This document shows, piece after piece, positions 34,259-46,538 of a DNA stretch of 64,000 bases. Below the pieces are notes generated by a model, which ran no database searches, was not told the origin of the DNA, and worked only from the letters and a program-made list of their open reading frames with translations. A program made the translations under genes and the position numbers. Numbering within the stretch: position 1 is the stretch's first letter; every line of letters begins with the position of its first letter. Origin of the DNA: Janibacter hoylei PVAS-1 (GTDB lineage: Bacteria; Actinomycetota; Actinomycetes; Actinomycetales; Dermatophilaceae); contig NZ_ALWX01000042.1 in the NCBI RefSeq assembly GCF_000297495.1, positions 1-64,000 on the forward strand, read 5' to 3'.

Positions 34259-34999
34259 TCACGTGTGCAGTCCGCACTCCACCTTGTCGGTGCCCGACCA
34301 GCGACCGGCGCGAGCGTCCTCGCCCTCGGCGACGGGCCGCGTGCAGGGGGCGCAACCGATCGAGGCGTAGCCGCTCTGGCGAAGGGGGTTGAGGAAGACC
34401 GACTGCTCGGCGGCGTACCGGTCGACGTCGTCCTGGGTCCAGCCGGCGATGGGGTTGAGCTTGACCATGCCGCGACGCTCGTCCCACCCGACGACGGTGA
34501 TGTCGGTGCGGGTCGGCGCGTCCTCGCGACGCATGCCGGTGACCCAGGCATCGTGCTCCTCGAGCGCCCGGTTGAGCGGCTCGACCTTGCGCATCGCGCA
34601 GCACAGGTTGGGGTCGCGGTCGTGCAGCTTCGGCCCGTGCTCGGCGTCCTGCTCGGCGACCGTGAGCTTCGGGTAGATCGTGCGGATGCTGATCGGCAGC
34701 ATCGCCTCGTAGGCGTCGCGGGTGCCGAGGGTCTCGGCGAAGTGGTAGCCGGTGTCGAGGAAGAACACGTCCGCCCCGTCGAGCGTCGTGCCGACGAGGT
34801 GGACGAGCACCTCGTCACCCATCGAGCTGGCGACGGTCAGCCCCTCGCCGAAGGTCTCGTGGGCCCACTGCAGCGCCTGCCGACCGATCTCGACCCGGCC
34901 CTCGTGGGTCCCGCCGAGCTCCGCCTCGAGAGCGGTGAAGCGCTCCTCCCCCTCACGGGCGAGCTCACGCAGGCGGTCGGTGTCGAGAAGCGTGCTCAT
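34259..34999 (-). CDS. cysH: Phosphoadenylyl/adenylyl-sulfate reductase
   Basis: The protein has 246 residues and reduces PAPS or APS to sulfite. It has SSMGDEVLVHL (ATP-pyrophosphatase-like loop), LCCAMRK and GCAPCTRP: the two Cys pairs that hold a 4Fe-4S cluster in APS-type reductases, and the terminal ECGLH motif with the catalytic Cys. The cluster Cys suggest APS is the substrate. The ATG 34999 overlaps the sulfite reductase stop by four bases. Confidence 0.94.
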   Translation of the reverse strand: MSTLLDTDRLRELAREGEERFTALEAELGGTHEGRVEIGRQALQWAHETFGEGLTVASSMGDEVLVHLVGTTLDGADVFFLDTGYHFAETLGTRDAYEAMLPISIRTIYPKLTVAEQDAEHGPKLHDRDPNLCCAMRKVEPLNRALEEHDAWVTGMRREDAPTRTDITVVGWDERRGMVKLNPIAGWTQDDVDRYAAEQSVFLNPLRQSGYASIGCAPCTRPVAEGEDARAGRWSGTDKVECGLHT

Positions 35000-36651
35000 C
35001 GGATGTCGTCCTCGTCGGCTCGGCGCACCCACAGGGCGAAGGACTCCCCTTCGTCCCGCTGGGCGAGGTAGGTGCGGGCGAGGCGCTCGATGTAGTCCGG
35101 CAGGTCGTCACCGGCGACCTTGAGCGCGCGGGTCTTGCGGGCCAGGGCGGTGTCCTCGGCCAGGGCGCCACCGAGGTGGACCTGGAAGACCTCCTGGTGG
35201 GTGCCGTCCTCGCGCTTGTCGAGCATGCCCTTGAGGCCGACGTCGGCGACCTGGCTGCGGGCGCAGCTGTTGGGGCAGCCGTTGAAGTGGATGCTGAAGG
35301 GCACGTCGATGGTCAGGCGCTTCTCGAGCTCCTCGACGGTCCACCGGGCGCGGTTCTTGGTGTCGGTCAGGGCGAGCTTGCAGAACTCGAGACCAGTGCA
35401 GGCGAGGACGTTGCGGCGCCACTCGCTGGGGTGCACGTCGAGGTCGATCTCCTTGAGGTCGGCCGCGAGGGCGTCGGCCTTGTCCGGCTCGACGTCGAGG
35501 ACGAGGACCTTCTGGTGCGGGGTGAAGCGGATCCGCTGCGACCCCGCGGCCTCGGCGAGGTCGGCGAGACGGGTGAGCTTCGTGCCGGTCATGCGGCCGG
35601 CGATCGGCGCGGCGCCGACCCAGACCCGACCGTCGACCTGCTCGTGGATGCCGACGTGGTCGCGGCGGCTCCCCTTCGGCGCGACGGCCTCGGGCCCGTC
35701 GACGAGACGGCGGCCGAGGTAGTCGTCCTCGAGGACCTGGCGGAACTTCTCGGCGCCCCAGTCGGCCATGAGGAACTTCAGACGGGCCTTGTTGCGCAGA
35801 CGCCGGTAGCCGTGGTCGCGGAAGATCGAGGTGACCCCGTGCCAGACGGCCGGGACGTCCTCGAGCGGCACCCACACGCCGAGGCGCTGGGCGAAGATCG
35901 GCTTGACCGACAGGCCACCGCCGACCCACACGTCGAACCCGGGCCCGTGCTCCGGGTGCTCGACACCGACGAAGGAGATGTCGTTGATCTCGTGGGCGAT
36001 GTCGAGGACCGGCGAGCCCGAGATCGCCGTCTTGTACTTGCGCGGGAGGTTGGAGAACTCGGGGCTGCCGATGTACTCCCGCTTGATGATGTCGATGGCC
36101 GGCGTGCCGTCGACGATCTCCGCCTTGTCGATGCCCGCGACCGGCGAGCCGAGCATGGTCCGCGGGCAGTCGCCGCAGGCCTCGGTCGTCGACAGACCGA
36201 CCGACTCGAGACGACGCCAGATCTCGGGGACGTCCTCGATGCGGATCCAGTGGAGCTGGATGTTTTGCCGGTCGGACACGTCGGCCGTGTCACGGGCGAA
36301 CTCGGTGCTGATGCCTGCGACGGTGCGCAGCTGCTCGGTGCTCATCCGGCCGCCGTCGCTGCGCACGCGCATCATGAAGTACTCGTCGTCGAGGCCGTCC
36401 TCGCCGGTGTGCGTACCGTCGAGCCCCTGCTTGCGCTGGGTGTACAGACCCCACCAGCGGAAGCGGCCGGACAGGTCGTCCGGAGAGATCGAGCCGAAGC
36501 CGCCCTGGGCGTACACGTCCTCGATCCGCGCGCGCACGTTGAGCGCGTCGTCCTCCTGCTTGAACTCCTCGTTGTGGTTCAGCGGGGTCCGGTCGCCGTC
36601 GGCCCAGGCACCGGTGGACTTCGTGCGGGTGGGGCGGGTCGTCACAGTCAC
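34996..36651 (-). CDS. sirA: Ferredoxin-dependent sulfite (or nitrite) reductase
   Basis: The protein has 551 residues and reduces sulfite to sulfide with six electrons using siroheme and a 4Fe-4S cluster. Two ferredoxin-like half domains alternate with siroheme domains, and the cluster motif CTGLEFCKLA ... FNGCPNSCAR is intact. Co-operon cysH and chelatase favour sulfite over nitrite, as in Rv2391 of mycobacteria. Two start codons compete: GTG 36651 and GTG 36645. GGGAGG is better spaced for 36645 (MTTRPTRTK). A strong palindrome lies 30 bases upstream. Confidence 0.92.
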   Translation of the reverse strand: MTVTTRPTRTKSTGAWADGDRTPLNHNEEFKQEDDALNVRARIEDVYAQGGFGSISPDDLSGRFRWWGLYTQRKQGLDGTHTGEDGLDDEYFMMRVRSDGGRMSTEQLRTVAGISTEFARDTADVSDRQNIQLHWIRIEDVPEIWRRLESVGLSTTEACGDCPRTMLGSPVAGIDKAEIVDGTPAIDIIKREYIGSPEFSNLPRKYKTAISGSPVLDIAHEINDISFVGVEHPEHGPGFDVWVGGGLSVKPIFAQRLGVWVPLEDVPAVWHGVTSIFRDHGYRRLRNKARLKFLMADWGAEKFRQVLEDDYLGRRLVDGPEAVAPKGSRRDHVGIHEQVDGRVWVGAAPIAGRMTGTKLTRLADLAEAAGSQRIRFTPHQKVLVLDVEPDKADALAADLKEIDLDVHPSEWRRNVLACTGLEFCKLALTDTKNRARWTVEELEKRLTIDVPFSIHFNGCPNSCARSQVADVGLKGMLDKREDGTHQEVFQVHLGGALAEDTALARKTRALKVAGDDLPDYIERLARTYLAQRDEGESFALWVRRADEDDIR

Positions 36652-36680
36652 CCTCCCATCCTACGGGCGTACTTATGGAT

Positions 36681-36701
36681 CACATAACCCACGGTTATGT
36701 G
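36681..36701. promoter_or_regulatory. Perfect 21-bp palindromic operator candidate upstream of sirA
   Basis: CACATAACCCACGGTTATGTG is a perfect 9-3-9 inverted repeat. It lies about 30 bases upstream of the start of the sulfite reductase operon, in an A/T-rich stretch unusual for this genome, where a repressor or activator of sulfur assimilation should bind. A shorter A/T-rich ATAAC/GTTAT site occurs upstream of sufR. Confidence 0.65.
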
Positions 36702-36779
36702 TCTCACGTGCTGGCGGTGCCGCCGCCTCGCGACGTGCCGGAGTTGGCGGTCGACCGGCTCAGACCTCCCGCCGCTGGC

Positions 36780-38377
36780 TCAGGCGAGGGTGATCAGGTC
36801 GCGGTAGTCCGCGTTGTAGAAGTCCTCGACCCCGTCGGGCAGCAGCAGGATCCGCTCCGGCTGCAGCGCGTCGACCGCACCCTCGTCGTGCGTGACGAGC
36901 ACGACCGCGCCCTTGAAGGTCGACAGCGCCCCGAGGATCTCCTCGCGGCTGGCAGGGTCGAGGTTGTTGGTCGGCTCGTCGAGGAGCAGCACGTTGGCGC
37001 TCGAGACGACGAGGAGCGCGAGGGACAGGCGCGTCTTCTCCCCGCCGGAGAGCACGCCGGCCGGCTTGTCGACGTCGTCGCCGCTGAAGAGGAAGGAGCC
37101 CAGGACCTTGCGCACCTCGGTCTCGCCGAGGTCGGGTGCGGCCGACTTCATGTTGGCCAGGACCGAGCGGTCGACGTCGAGGTTTTCGTGCTCCTGGGCG
37201 TAGTAGCCGAGCTTGAGGCCGTGCCCCGGCTCGACCTGCCCGGTGTCCGGCGCATCGACGCCGGCGAGCATCCGCAGCAGCGTCGTCTTGCCGGCGCCGT
37301 TGAGACCGAGCACGACGACCTTGCTCCCCCTGTCGATCGCGAGGTCGACGTCGGTGAAGATCTCCAGGCTCCCGTAGGAGCGGGAGAGCCCAGAGGCGCG
37401 AAGGGGGGTCCGCCCGCAGGGCGCGGGGTCGGGGAAGCGCAGCTTGGCCACGCGGTCCTGGGTCCGCTCCCCCTCGACGCCGGCGAGCATCCGCTCGGCC
37501 CGCTTGATCATCTGCTGGGCAGCGGTGGCCTTGGTCGCCTTGGCGCGCATCTTCTCGGCCTGGTCGAGCAGGGCGCCGGCCTTCTTCTGCGCGTTCTGCA
37601 GCTCGCGCTTGCGGCGGCGCTCGTCTGTCTCGCGCTGCTGGAGGTAGTTCTTCCAGCCCATGTTGTACTGGTCGATCTCGCAGCGGTTGGCGTCGAGGTG
37701 GAAGACCCGGTTGACGACGACCTCGAGCAGGTCGACGTCGTGGCTGATGATGATCAGCCGCCCTTGTAGTTCTTCAGGTGGTCGCGCAGCCAGGCGATCG
37801 AGTCGGCGTCGAGGTGGTTGGTCGGCTCGTCGAGGAGCAGGGTCTCGTTGCCGGAAAACAGGATCCGGGCGAGCTCCACCCGGCGGCGCTGCCCGCCGGA
37901 GAGCGTCTCGAGGCTCTGGTCCAGACGCCCTTCGTCGATGCCGAGGGCCGAGGCGATGCTCGCCGCCTCCGACTCCGCGGCGTAGCCGCCGGCCGCCTCG
38001 AACTCCTCCTGCAGGCGGGCGAAGCGCGCCATCGCCCGCTCGAGGGTCTCGGGGTCGGCGCTCGACATGCGCTGCTCGGCCGTGCGTCGGTCGGTGACGA
38101 TGCGGTCCAGACCGCGGGCGGACAGGATCCGTTGCCGGGCCGTCACCGTGAGGTCACCGGTGCGCGGGTCCTGCGGGAGGTAGCCGATACCTCCGCTGCT
38201 GGTCACGCTGCCGGCGGCGGGCTGGCCCTGCCCGGCGAGCACCTTGGTGAGCGTCGTCTTGCCGGCGCCGTTGCGTCCGACGAGCCCCACCCGGTCGCCC
38301 GCGGCGACCCGGAAGGAGGCCCCCTCGAGCAGGATCCGCGACCCCGCGCGCAGCTCGATGCCGCTGGCTGTGATCAC
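36780..38377 (-). CDS. ABC-F family ATPase, apparent frameshift
   Basis: Two ABC domains without membrane segments. Domain 1 has VGLVGRNGAGKTTLT and LSGGQRRRVELARIL. The second has LGLNGAGKTTLL and LSGGEKTRLSLALL. The ABC-F linker QYNMGWKNYLQQRETDERRRK lies between them. ABC-F proteins act on the ribosome, relieving stalling or antibiotic block. GTG 38377 (VITASGIEL) has AGGAGA upstream. The frame breaks at 37758-37760 (one G/C missing, CC for CCC). The 1598-base span is one short of a multiple of three, and correction gives 532 residues. Confidence 0.88.
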
Positions 38378-38490
38378 GGGTGGTTCTCCTGCACGTGCTG
38401 AGGGTGGGTCGGCCGTTAGTGTAAGTCGCAGACCCACGGGTCACCGCATCCGCCGTCGGTCCCCGGACCGCGCCCCATGGAGGACCAGCC

Positions 38491-39406
38491 ATGAGCATCA
38501 ACGACAACGCCTCGCTCGACACCTCCCGGATGGGCGGCGGCGGTGGCGGAGGGGGCCGCGGCCCGGTCATCGCCGGGGGTGGCGGCGTCGTCGGCATCAT
38601 CATCACCCTGATCATCTACTTCATGGGCGGGGACATCACCGGGGGCGGGGGGCGGCTCGCAGGAGACCGGCTCCGGCGACAACTGGGTGCAGGAGAACTG
38701 CAAGAAGGGCGTCGACGCCAAGAAGGATCGTCGCTGCTTGATGACCTTGGGCGAGAACAGTCTCCACCAGTTCTGGAGCGAGCAGCCCGACCTGGCCAAG
38801 GCGCTCGACAACGCCGGGCAGGACTTCCGTGGCCCGAACAAGGTCATCGTGTACACGGGCCAGACACAGTCGCAGTGCGGCACGGCGAGCAACCAGGTCG
38901 GCCCCTTCTACTGCCCCACCGACGAGTCGATCTTCATCGACACCGACTTCTTCGACATCATGGAGCAGCAGCTCGGCGCCGAGGACGGCGTGCTCGCCGA
39001 GCTCTACGTCCTCGCCCACGAGTACGGCCACCACATCCAAAACGTCTACAACGTCCTCCCCGAGGCGCAGAAGGACCCCCAGGGCGCCGACTCCGGTGCC
39101 GTGCGCGTCGAGCTCATGGCCGACTGCTTCGCCGGCATGTGGATCAAGGCGGCGACGCAGACCGAGGACTCCCAGGGACAGGCACTGATCACCGACATCA
39201 GCGAGGACGACGTCAAGAACGCGATGGGTGCCGCCAAGTCGGTGGGCGACGACGAGATCCAGAAGAAGTCCGGCGGCGGCGTGCAGCCCGAGGCCTGGAC
39301 CCACGGCTCGGCCAAGGCCCGTCAGGCCTGGCTGCTGCGCGGGATGAAGGCCGACTCGGTCAACTCCTGCGACACCTTCGAGGTCAGCGACCCCAACAAC
39401 ATCTGA
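38491..39406 (+). CDS. Neutral zinc metallopeptidase (YpfJ family), apparent frameshift
   Basis: The N-terminal 50 residues are Gly-rich with one membrane helix (GIIITLIIYFMGG). The rest is a peptidase domain with the HEYGHH zinc motif, a downstream Glu in ELMADCFAGMW and SKARQAW-type C-terminus. The family (YpfJ/KPN_02809) is membrane-anchored. One extra G in the run of six at 38647-38652 breaks the frame between the two parts. Removing it gives 304 residues and the linker ITGGGGGSQETG. Function in the cell is unknown. Confidence 0.85.
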
Positions 39407-39414
39407 GTCGCGGC

Positions 39415-39975
39415 TCAGTCCCTGAGGACCACCCGGACGCAGCGGGCCCGACGGGCTGCCTCCTGCAGCACGGCGAAGCGCGGGTCAGGCAGGTCCCACA
39501 GCTCCCGGCGCGGCAGGTCGCGGAGGTGGGCCAACCGCTCGTCGTCGAGGACCTGCTCGACCATGCGTCGGTCGCCGCCGACGACGAGGGCGTCGAGCGC
39601 ACCTCGAGGCAGGTGGCGCAGCGCGAGGTCGGCGACCTTGTCGATGACCCCGTCGGTCTGGTTGCCGCGCCGGCGCGCGTAGCGCTGCTGGCTCCAGCCG
39701 CCCTTCTTCGTCCTGCCCTAGACATACGCGGTGCCGCAGGTGTGGGCGAGGAGTTCGCCCCCTTCGTCACGGCCCACGGCGTGACCGCCGCGCCGCACGA
39801 GGACGAGACCGATGCGCGGGTGGTCGAAGTGCTCCCCCGTCGCGGTCGCACCGTCCCCGCCGGTGAGCACGAACGAGCCCGGCACGTCGGCGCGCGTGAC
39901 GCCGTCGTGCCGGGCTGCGAAGCCGGCGACCCACCGGTCGAGGCGAGCGGGGTCGACCTCGACGGTGCGGACCAT
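39415..39975 (-). pseudogene. acVLRF1-type peptidyl-tRNA hydrolase, interrupted by in-frame TAG
   Basis: VLRF1 proteins are eRF1-like hydrolases that cut nascent chains from peptidyl-tRNA on stalled large subunits. The frame continues without shift through 187 codons and includes the catalytic loop GGWSQQRYARRRGNQ, but codon 86 is TAG (39718-39720) just before GRTKKGGWSQQ. Homologs have Gln there by my recollection, so CAG to TAG would be the change. The CCTGG context of the unmutated site is one where base modification often misleads long-read callers. As read, the protein lacks its catalytic loop. Confidence 0.72.
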
Positions 39976-39986
39976 CCGGTGGTGGC

Positions 39987-40316
39987 TCAGATGTTGAAGC
40001 CGAGGGCGCGCAGCTGCTCACGCCCGTCGTCGGTGATCTTGTCCGGACCCCACGGCGGCATCCAGACCCAGTTGATCCGCGAGTCGGTGACGAGGTCGCT
40101 GAGGGCCTGGTCGACCTGGTCCTCGATGACGTCGGTCAGCGGGCACGCGGCCGAGGTGAGGGTCATGTCGATGACCGCGTGGTTCTGCGGGTCGACGGTG
40201 ATGCCGTAGACGAGGCCGAGGTCGACGACGTTGATCCCCAGCTCGGGGTCGACGACGTCACGCAGCGCCTCCTCGACGTCCGCGACGTTGCTCGGGGTGG
40301 GGGCCTGTGCGGTCAT
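39987..40316 (-). CDS. sufT: SufT-like DUF59/MIP18 iron-sulfur maturation factor
   Basis: The protein has 109 residues. It has the DUF59 core VEEALRDVVDPELGINVVDLGLVYGI and TLTSAACPLTDVIEDQV, where the Cys of the CP motif may hold a cluster. SufT-type proteins aid Fe-S delivery to target enzymes. Its ATG overlaps the sufU stop by four bases, so it is the last gene of the SUF operon. Confidence 0.92.
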   Translation of the reverse strand: MTAQAPTPSNVADVEEALRDVVDPELGINVVDLGLVYGITVDPQNHAVIDMTLTSAACPLTDVIEDQVDQALSDLVTDSRINWVWMPPWGPDKITDDGREQLRALGFNI

Positions 40317-40782
40317 GCGCTCTCTCCTTGGGAAGTGGTCGAGACGTCGACGCCGGCCCGGGCCAGCGCGTCGGTGAGGGCCATCCAGCCCAGCAGGGCG
40401 CACTTGACGCGCGCGGGGTACTGGGCGACGCCGGCGAGGGCGACACCGTCGCCGATGACCTCCTCGTCGCCGGGGTCCTGGCCCCGGCTGGTGAGCATCT
40501 GGCGCATCGCCTCGTGGACGTCCATCGCCTCGTGGATGGTCTCGCCGGTGACCTCCTCGGCGAGGATGGACACGCTCGCCATGGAGATCGAGCAGCCCAT
40601 CGCCTCGTACGAGATGTCGGTGATGTGCGCCTCGGGACCGGTGCCGTCGAGGTGGACGCGCAGCGTCACCTCGTCACCACAGGTCGGGTTCACGTGGTGC
40701 ACCTCGGCGGCCTCGCCCTCACGCAGGCCGTGGCCGACCTTGCGCTTGGAGTGGTCGAGGATCAGCTCCTGGTAGAGGTCCA

Positions 40783-40783
<1 letters not shown>
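40313..40783 (-). CDS. sufU: SufU iron-sulfur scaffold/sulfur relay protein
   Basis: The protein has 156 residues. It has three conserved Cys: NPTCGDEV, GCSISMASVS and RVKCALLGW, the zinc site by which SufU accepts sulfur from SufS. It begins MDLYQELILDHSKR, typical of the family. The ATG shares one base with the sufS stop (TGATG). In this operon it activates SufS rather than acting as a scaffold. Confidence 0.95.
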
Positions 40784-42845
<2,062 letters not shown>

Positions 42846-42878
42846 GATCTGTTGTCCTTGTCTGGAGGAAGTGTGGGG

Positions 42879-43214
42879 TCAGCCGGCCAAGGCGACGAGG
42901 ACGTCACCGTCGTCGGTCACGCGGACGGTGTGGACCGCCACGGGGACCGTCGCCGGGAGGTGGCTCGGTCGGCCGGTGAGGAGGTCGAAGCGGGAGCCGT
43001 GCAGCCAGCACTCGATGCTGCAGTCCTCCACCTCGCCCTCGGAGAGCGAGACGTTGGCGTGCGTGCACGTGTCGTCGATCGCGTGGACGGTGCCGTCCTC
43101 GGTGCGCACCATGGCAACGAGGCGCCCGTCGATGTCGGCCTTGGCCGCACCGACGGCCGGCAGCTCGTCGACGCCGCACACCCGCACGAAGTCCGTTTCG
43201 TCAGGGGTGGTCAC
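42879..43214 (-). CDS. Rieske-type ferredoxin of the SUF operon
   Basis: The protein has 111 residues. The Rieske 2Fe-2S motifs are CTHANVSLSEG and CWLHGSRFD, with both Cys and both His. Non-heme Rieske proteins regularly lie between sufD and sufC in actinobacterial SUF operons, perhaps supplying electrons. The ATG overlaps the sufD stop by four bases. Confidence 0.93.
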   Translation of the reverse strand: MTTPDETDFVRVCGVDELPAVGAAKADIDGRLVAMVRTEDGTVHAIDDTCTHANVSLSEGEVEDCSIECWLHGSRFDLLTGRPSHLPATVPVAVHTVRVTDDGDVLVALAG

Positions 43215-44380
43215 GCTGCGCCCCCTTCGAGCTCGACGTCGATCGCCCGCATGATGCGCTCGCTGATGTCGGCGTCACCGATGCGCTGGACGATGCTGTT
43301 GAAGAAGCCGCGCACGACGAGGCGACGGGCCTCGTCCTCGGGCACACCGCGCGACTGCAGGTAGAAGAGCTGCTGGTCGTCGAAGCGGCCCGTCGTCGAG
43401 GCGTGACCCGCACCGACGATCTCGCCGGTCTCGATCTCGAGATTGGGCACGGAGTCCGCCCGCGCACCGTCGGTGAGCACGAGGTTGCGGTTGAGCTCGT
43501 AGGTCTCGGTGCCCTCGGCCGCGGCGCGGATCAGGACGTCGCCGACCCACACGGTGTGCGCGGTCTCGCCCTGTAGCGCGCCCTTGTACTCGACATTGCT
43601 CGAGCAGTGCGGCGCCTCGTGGTCGACGAAGAGCCGGTGCTCCAGGTGCTGGCCCGCGTCGGCGAAGTACACGCCGAAGGCCTCGAAGGAGCCGCCGGGG
43701 CCCGCGTAGGAGGCATTGGTGTTGAGCCGGACGATGCCGCCGCCGATGGTGATGGCGATGTGGCGCACGCTCGCGTCCCGACCGACGACGACGTCGTGCT
43801 GGCCGAGGTGGACCGCGTCGTCCTCCCAGTCCTGGAGGCTGACGATCGTCAGCTGGGCCGAGTCGCCGGCGATGACGGACAGCAGCTCGGTGTACTCGGC
43901 GGTGCCCGAGTGCTCGACGACGAGGGTCGCCTTGGCGAAGGCACCCACGCGCACGAGGTGGTGGGCGCGCACCGGCTCGCCGGCCTCGCCCGTCAGGTGC
44001 ACGCGCACCGGCTCGGCGAGCTCGGCCTCGGCCGGGACGTCGATGACGACGACCGAGTCACCGCTGGCCGCGACGGCGGCCGCGCGGTCGGCCGGCAGCG
44101 GCACGCCCGCGGTGCGGGCCTCGGCCGCCGGGATCTGCGTCCGGGTGACGCCCTGCGGCAGGTCGTGCTCGACGGACAGGGTGGCGGAGCCCCCTTCGTC
44201 GGTGAAGAGCTCGGCCAGACGCCCGACGGGCGTGAAGCGCCAGTCCTCCTCCCGTCCCTGCGGGACGGGGAAGTCGGCGACCTCCCACGAGCGGGTGCGC
44301 TCCGCGCGCGACTGGTCCGGCACGAGGGTTTCGGCGGAGTGCGTGTGGGCCTGGGGGCCCGAGTCGGTCAGCAGGGCCAT
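43211..44380 (-). CDS. sufD: SufD scaffold subunit
   Basis: The protein has 389 residues, with the right-handed beta-helix of the SufBD family and the GAGHASTTGRFDDQQLFYLQSRGV element near the C-terminus. It is shorter than SufB and divergent at the N-terminus, as usual. It starts one base within the sufB stop. It forms the SufBC2D complex with SufB and SufC. Confidence 0.94.
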   Translation of the reverse strand: MALLTDSGPQAHTHSAETLVPDQSRAERTRSWEVADFPVPQGREEDWRFTPVGRLAELFTDEGGSATLSVEHDLPQGVTRTQIPAAEARTAGVPLPADRAAAVAASGDSVVVIDVPAEAELAEPVRVHLTGEAGEPVRAHHLVRVGAFAKATLVVEHSGTAEYTELLSVIAGDSAQLTIVSLQDWEDDAVHLGQHDVVVGRDASVRHIAITIGGGIVRLNTNASYAGPGGSFEAFGVYFADAGQHLEHRLFVDHEAPHCSSNVEYKGALQGETAHTVWVGDVLIRAAAEGTETYELNRNLVLTDGARADSVPNLEIETGEIVGAGHASTTGRFDDQQLFYLQSRGVPEDEARRLVVRGFFNSIVQRIGDADISERIMRAIDVELEGGAA

Positions 44381-45801
44381 CAGCCGACGGCTCCTTCCAT
44401 CTGGAGTTCGATGAGGCGGTTGAGCTCGAGGGCGTACTCCATCGGCAGCTCACGCGCGATGGGCTCGACGAAGCCGCGCACGATCATCGCCATGGCCTCC
44501 TCCTCGCTCATGCCGCGGGACATGAGGTAGAAGAGCTGGTCGGCCGAGACCTTGGAGACGGTCGCCTCGTGACCCATCTGCACGTCGTCCTCGCGGACGT
44601 CGACGTAGGGGTAGGTGTCGGAGCGGCTGATCGTGTCGACGAGCAGCGCGTCGCACACGACCGAGGACTTGCTGTTGGTCGCGCCCTCGAGGACCTGCAC
44701 GAGGCCTCGGTAGGAGGTGCGACCGCCGCCACGGGCGACGGACTTGGAGACGATCGAGCTCGACGTGTTGGGGGCCGCGTGCACCATCTTGGCGCCCGCG
44801 TCCTGGTGCTGGCCCTCGCCGGCGAAGGCGATCGAGAGGGTCTCGCCCTTCGCGTGCTCGCCGAGGAGGAAGCACGCGGGGTACTTCATCGTCACCTTGG
44901 AGCCGATGTTGCCGTCGACCCACTCCATCGTGCCGCCCTCGGCGACCGTGGTGCGCTTGGTGACGAGGTTGTAGACGTTGTTGGACCAGTTCTGGATCGT
45001 CGTGTAGCGCACGCGGGCGTTCTTCTTGACGACGATCTCGACGACGGCGCTGTGCAGCGAGTCGGTCTTGTAGATCGGCGCGGTGCAGCCCTCGACGTAG
45101 TGCACGTACGAGCCCTCGTCGGCGATGATGAGCGTCCGCTCGAACTGGCCCATGTTTTCGGTGTTGATCCGGAAGTAGGCCTGCAGCGGGATGTCGACGT
45201 GGACACCCGGCGGCACGTAGATGAAGGAGCCACCCGACCACACTGCGGTGTTGAGCGCGGAGAACTTGTTGTCACCGGCGGGGATGACGGTGCCGAAGTA
45301 CTCGCGGAAGAGGTCCTCGTGCTCACGCAGGCCCGTGTCCGTGTCGACGAAGATGACGCCCTTCTCCTCCAGGTCCTCACGGATCTGGTGGTAGACGACC
45401 TCCGACTCGTACTGCGCCGCGACACCGGCGACGAGGCGCTGCTTCTCCGCCTCGGGGATGCCGAGCTTGTCGTAGGTGTTCTTGATGTCCTCGGGCAGGT
45501 CCTCCCAGGAGGCGGCCTGCTTCTCCGTGGACTTCACGAAGTACTTGATGTTCTGGAAGTCGATGCCGGTGAGGTCGCTGCCCCAGCTCGGCATGGGCTT
45601 CTTGTCGAAGAGCCGCAGCGACTTCAGACGCAGGTCGCGCATCCACTGCGGCTCACCCTTGCGCTCGGAGATGTCGCTGACGACGTCCTCGTTGAGGCCG
45701 CGCTTGGCGCTGGCACCCGCGGTGTCGGCATCGGCCCAGCCGAACTCGTACTTGCCGATGTCCTTGAGCCCTGGGTTGAGCTCTTCGATGTTGGTGCTCA
45801 T
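44380..45801 (-). CDS. sufB: SufB scaffold subunit
   Basis: The protein has 473 residues. It contains the well conserved [35 protein letters not shown] and [14 protein letters not shown] regions, the core where the cluster is held. It starts at ATG 45801, overlapping the sufR stop by four bases, so translation is coupled to the regulator. It is the first structural gene of the operon. Confidence 0.97.
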   Translation of the reverse strand: MSTNIEELNPGLKDIGKYEFGWADADTAGASAKRGLNEDVVSDISERKGEPQWMRDLRLKSLRLFDKKPMPSWGSDLTGIDFQNIKYFVKSTEKQAASWEDLPEDIKNTYDKLGIPEAEKQRLVAGVAAQYESEVVYHQIREDLEEKGVIFVDTDTGLREHEDLFREYFGTVIPAGDNKFSALNTAVWSGGSFIYVPPGVHVDIPLQAYFRINTENMGQFERTLIIADEGSYVHYVEGCTAPIYKTDSLHSAVVEIVVKKNARVRYTTIQNWSNNVYNLVTKRTTVAEGGTMEWVDGNIGSKVTMKYPACFLLGEHAKGETLSIAFAGEGQHQDAGAKMVHAAPNTSSSIVSKSVARGGGRTSYRGLVQVLEGATNSKSSVVCDALLVDTISRSDTYPYVDVREDDVQMGHEATVSKVSADQLFYLMSRGMSEEEAMAMIVRGFVEPIARELPMEYALELNRLIELQMEGAVG

Positions 45802-46538
45802 CGGGTGGACCTCTCTGTGTGGGGACGCGCCCCCGGGGTGGGGACGAAGGTGGTGCAGACGTGATCGCCCTGGGCCAGGGTGGCCAGGCGTTGGACGTGG
45901 ACTCCGAGGAGGCGGCTGAAGGCGTCGGTCTCCGCCTCGCACAACTCGGGGAACTCCGCGGCGACGTGCTGGACCGGGCAGTGGCCCTGGCACAGCTGGA
46001 GGCCGACGACGACGTCGTCGCCGACCGTGCGGGCGCTGGCAGCGTAGCCCTCGGAGCGAAGGGCGTCGACGAGCGCCGCGGTCCGTGCGGCCGGGTCGTC
46101 GCCGGCACGGTCGATCTCGGCGGAGCAGCGCTCCTCGAGTGCGCGGACCCGCTGGTCGGCGAAGGCACGCACCGCCTTGTCGCCCGCGGTCTCGCGCACG
46201 AAGCGCACGGCGTCGGCCGCCAGCTCGTCGTAGTCGGAGGTCAGGTGGTCGTGACCGATCTCACCGACGACCCACTCACGAGCCGGGCGACCGCGACCGC
46301 GCTTGCCCATGTGCGGGGCGCGGCTGGTCACGGCGCCGCTCTCGGCGAGCTGGTCGAGGTGGCGGCGCACGCCCGTCGCGGTGAGCCCCAGGTCGGCCGC
46401 GAGGTCCGCCGCCGTGATGGGCCCACGCTCGCTGATGAGGGCGAGGACGCGGTCTCGGGTGCGGGCATCCCGCGACGCGGCATCGTTGATCCGGGCGTCG
46501 TCGGCCGACGCCCTCGGTGCTCGCGGGGAAATAACCAC
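45798..46538 (-). CDS. sufR: SufR-type Fe-S cluster-binding transcription regulator
   Basis: The protein has 246 residues. A winged helix-turn-helix (about 30-80: [31 protein letters not shown]) is followed by a C-terminal domain with [23 protein letters not shown], the Cys residues that hold an Fe-S cluster. SufR senses Fe-S status and represses the suf operon it leads. The start is GTG 46538, inside a palindrome; a start slightly downstream is possible. Confidence 0.92.
   Translation of the reverse strand: MVISPRAPRASADDARINDAASRDARTRDRVLALISERGPITAADLAADLGLTATGVRRHLDQLAESGAVTSRAPHMGKRGRGRPAREWVVGEIGHDHLTSDYDELAADAVRFVRETAGDKAVRAFADQRVRALEERCSAEIDRAGDDPAARTAALVDALRSEGYAASARTVGDDVVVGLQLCQGHCPVQHVAAEFPELCEAETDAFSRLLGVHVQRLATLAQGDHVCTTFVPTPGARPHTERSTR

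Noticed and set aside
31177-34392. Very long plus-strand frame of 1071 residues
   Set aside because: Spans the SURF1 end, the ABC transporter and the chelatase genes in antisense, with Glu/Asp/Gly-rich pseudo-protein composition.
11711-39720. TAG read as a sense codon genome-wide
   Set aside because: TAG is used as an ordinary stop here (for example at 15016-15018 and 19919-19921), and two isolated cases are better explained by mutation or error.
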